Shown piece after piece: positions 7,040 through 8,404 of a stretch of DNA of 8,404 bases. The position numbers and the translations under genes were made by a program. The notes beneath the pieces are model-generated. The model saw only the letters and a list, made by a program, of their open reading frames with translations, did not search any database and had not been told where the DNA came from. Each line of letters begins with the position of its first letter. Position 1 is the first letter of the stretch. The stretch lies in NCBI GenBank assembly GCA_964527325.1, contig CAZGNU010000060.1:1-8404 (forward strand), given 5' to 3'. This DNA comes from UBA6164 sp964527325 (GTDB lineage Bacteria; Patescibacteriota; Gracilibacteria; BD1-5; UBA6164).

Positions 7040-7963
7040 ATGAATTCAATAACTTATATTGAAAATGAAATTGAAAGTATAAATAATACTACATCTAGCC
7101 TAGAGGATAAATATAATAAAATTCTTTATGAAAGTTCTAATATTAAAACAAATTGAGAAATATTGTCTACAGTGTTTGATTGATTAAAAGTTTTAATTAA
7201 AGAACTCTGTGATGAATATTGAACTGATAGAATTGTATGATTATTAAGAGAATTTCTGAGTGATGAAAATGAGCAAGATAATAATTTATTTGATTTTATT
7301 AAATTTATAGAACCTAATAAAATCAAAAGATGAGAATTATATAAAAGATTATTAGATTTATGAGAAGAAACAGCTAATTGATTTAAAGATGAAGTTTCTT
7401 TGAATTGATATTATAATGATTTTTCAAGTTCACATTATAAATTAATGGTTAAAAGCACAGTTTCTGAATGAAAAAATTTAGATACTGTTTTATGAAAAAT
7501 TTCTAATTTTAAGAATTCATTTGATTTTAGATTTAATGGTGAAATGTTAGATTATTTTTGATTTTATGAGAAATTACGAGAATTAAATTGAGATGTAATA
7601 TCAACATTAGAAGATCTTAGACATATTTTTGTTACTTGAAGACAAAATGAGCTTAATGATAAAATTTCTCCTTTATTAGAAGAACTAGGTAATAAATTAT
7701 CAGATTTAGAAAATGATATAAATGAAGCTGAAAGTGAACTATTAAAGTCTGTTAATAAAGCAAGAGCTGATTTTAATGAGAATTTTTCTATTAGTAGCTT
7801 AGAAGAAGTAGATGATTTAACACAGTCTTGAATTGATGCTTTTAAACAAAGTATTGAGAAATTAAGAGAGTCTGCTGAAAATATAAAATCAAGAATTGAA
7901 CAAGAAAAGAAAGAAGCGGAAGAAAAAAGAGATATGTTGTTAAGAATAGTAAATTGATATTAA
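7040..7963 (+). CDS. Unrecognised acidic coiled-coil protein, 307 aa
   Basis: I do not recognise this protein. It is soluble by appearance: no signal peptide and no membrane segment. Coiled-coil-like heptads occur at the N-terminus (about 4-36) and more strongly at the C-terminus (about 205-303), where Leu/Ile repeat amid many Glu, Lys, Asn and Ser residues, ending in an EQEKKEAEEKRD stretch. The central part (about 45-200) is mixed and may be a helical domain; it contains LEDLRHIFVTGRQNE. Fifteen TGA codons give Gly and two GGT codons do as well; the stop is TAA. It has its own promoter and lies alone between its own inverted arms, separate from the operon. A structural, scaffold or cell-surface-assembly role is possible but unsupported by motifs. 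Confidence 0.8.
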
Positions 7964-7983
7964 TAATGCTATTCTAATATTTA

Positions 7984-8012
7984 TATAAAAAAAGTAATAT
8001 AATTTTTTTATA
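7984..8012 (+). terminator. A/T-only hairpin after the coiled-coil gene
   Basis: TATAAAAAAA (7984-7993) pairs with TTTTTTTATA (8003-8012) around a 9-base loop, 21 bases after the stop codon. The transcript would carry a run of seven U on the 3' side of the stem, as in a weak intrinsic terminator. In sequence this rich in A/T, chance is a real alternative. Confidence 0.4.
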
Positions 8013-8017
8013 AGTCT

Positions 8018-8046
8018 GTGGAACATTTTTTGGACTATCGTCCAAC
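8018..8046 (+). repeat. 3' tag of unit B with TTGGAC/GTCCAA hairpin
   Basis: Same element as 6453-6481 with two changes. The stem TTGGAC (8030-8035) and GTCCAA (8040-8045) is unchanged, and the loop is TATC in place of TACC. It lies 55 bases after the stop codon of the coiled-coil gene. Confidence 0.7.
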
Positions 8047-8131
8047 CCTTCTCCTAAAACCCAAAGCAGTTATTCATCTACTTACAGATAATAACTGTTT
8101 TTTTACATTTTAATATCATCCAAAACAAATA
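8046..8131 (+). repeat. Right inverted arm of gene unit B
   Basis: Imperfect reverse complement of 6846-6940; the matching blocks are listed under the left arm. It begins at the last base of the TTGGAC-hairpin tag, exactly where the right arm of unit A begins relative to its own tag. Confidence 0.8.
8063..8104 (+). terminator. Terminator-like hairpin within the right arm of unit B
   Basis: CAGTTATT (8067-8074) pairs with AATAACTG (8090-8097). It extends outward by AAAG/TTTT-type pairs and inward by ATCT/AGAT (8076-8079/8086-8089) after one bulged C. Seven T (8098-8104) follow, so a transcript reading through unit B would form a hairpin plus U-tract. This is the best intrinsic-terminator candidate in the window. 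Confidence 0.5.
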
Positions 8132-8272
8132 CGTTTTTTCTCCGAAAAAATCTCGTTGCACTTGACTAGTTCTTTAATTGAAAATCAAGATATTTACAAC
8201 AAAATCATCACACTACTTGAAAAATCAAACAAAATACATAAAATCAGCTACAGAACTAGTCAGATCCGATAA
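8114..8272 (+). pseudogene. Possible short open frame or coding remnant inside R3
   Basis: From 8114 to the TAA at 8270-8272 one frame is open for 52 codons without an ATG. Its C-terminal half (SSLIENQDIYNKIITLLEKS and on) reads like helical protein, and codon use here includes more C-ending codons than the real genes. An 11-bp inverted repeat, TGACTAGTTCT (8163-8173) and AGAACTAGTCA (8252-8262), brackets most of it. It may be a decayed insert or only chance; I recognise no family. Confidence 0.2.
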
Positions 8273-8276
8273 CACA

Positions 8277-8347
8277 CGATATGAGGTTCACTCGTTGCAC
8301 TTCGTTCTCGCAAATCTAGCTCATACTTCGCTAGACTTCACATATCG
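8277..8347 (+). repeat. Nested stem-loop in the R3 core
   Basis: Outer stem CGATATG/CATATCG (8277-8283/8341-8347) and inner stem TCTAGC/GCTAGA (8315-8320/8330-8335). Counterpart of 6594-6664, with different stem sequences in the same arrangement. Confidence 0.55.
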
Positions 8348-8353
8348 TAAACG

Positions 8354-8388
8354 TTATCATAAATGTCGCTACGCGACATTTATGATAA
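8354..8388 (+). repeat. Perfect 16-bp hairpin with 3-base loop, R3 copy
   Basis: Identical to 6673-6707: 16-base arms 8354-8369 and 8373-8388 around the loop TAC. The surrounding identity runs from 8348 to the window end at 8404, so the true extent of the match may be longer. Confidence 0.85.
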
Positions 8389-8404
8389 TGGTTCGGATGT
8401 ACAA

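Larger units (their letters stand above)
8018..8404 (+). repeat. Repeat module R3 (left-hand part, cut by window end)
   Basis: This is the third copy of the spacer module, in the same orientation. It holds the 3' tag (8018-8046), the right arm of unit B (8046-8131), a module-specific insert (about 8132-8276), the nested stem-loop (8277-8347) and the 57-base identical block with the 16-bp hairpin (8348-8404). By analogy with R2, another 18-base tag and another gene unit should follow beyond the window. Confidence 0.85.

Noticed and set aside
7126..7326. 66-aa minus-strand open frame
   Set aside because: Antisense to the coiled-coil gene; no independent support.

Overview
The window is very AT-rich, and its six genes are readable only if TGA encodes an amino acid. 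In every gene TGA falls where conserved family motifs have glycine: the G-G-H-P-G of the MmgE/PrpD protein, motif 2 of seryl-tRNA synthetase, and the glycine pairs after the PLP lysine of the aminotransferase. Every gene ends in TAA or TAG. This is genetic code 25, used by the candidate phyla Absconditabacteria (SR1) and Gracilibacteria (BD1-5), which are small-genome epibiotic or predatory bacteria. I cannot tell which of the two this is. No clear Shine-Dalgarno sequences are visible, and Gly is written almost only as TGA (20 of 23 in the first gene, 19 of 20 in the second, by hand count).

Transcription unit A (221-6435, + strand) is a compact operon of five genes: a glutamate-cysteine ligase (GshA/GshF N-terminal type), a DegT/DnrJ/EryC1/StrS PLP aminotransferase, a RimK-like ATP-grasp ligase, a seryl-tRNA synthetase, and an MmgE/PrpD-family protein. 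Gaps are 20, -10 (overlap), 17 and 44 bases. This looks like a small-molecule pathway: two ATP-dependent amino-acid ligases, an amino-group-handling enzyme, a supplier of seryl-tRNA and a dehydratase-type fold. The SerRS + MmgE/PrpD pair recalls VlmL + VlmK of the valanimycin pathway. The product here is unknown, and the SerRS may simply be the housekeeping enzyme. Transcription unit B (7040-7963, + strand) is a single gene for an acidic coiled-coil protein I do not recognise, behind a good promoter.

The non-coding DNA is the second notable part. One repeat module occurs three times in direct orientation: R1 at 1-126 (cut by the window start), R2 at 6453-6958 (complete, about 500 bases) and R3 at 8018-8404 (cut by the window end). 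A module begins with a 29-base tag carrying a TTGGAC/GTCCAA hairpin just after a gene unit, has a hairpin-rich core of much higher GC, and ends with an 18-base tag, GGGATAAGGAATTTTACA, 80-95 bases before the next start codon. Next to the tags lie arms that are inverted repeats of each other ACROSS each gene unit and differ between units: 60-109 pairs with 6481-6530 around unit A, and 6846-6940 pairs with 8046-8131 around unit B. Each unit therefore looks like a cassette with its own terminal inverted repeats, between copies of a shared spacer. No recombinase or transposase is present, so whether the cassettes are mobile is open.
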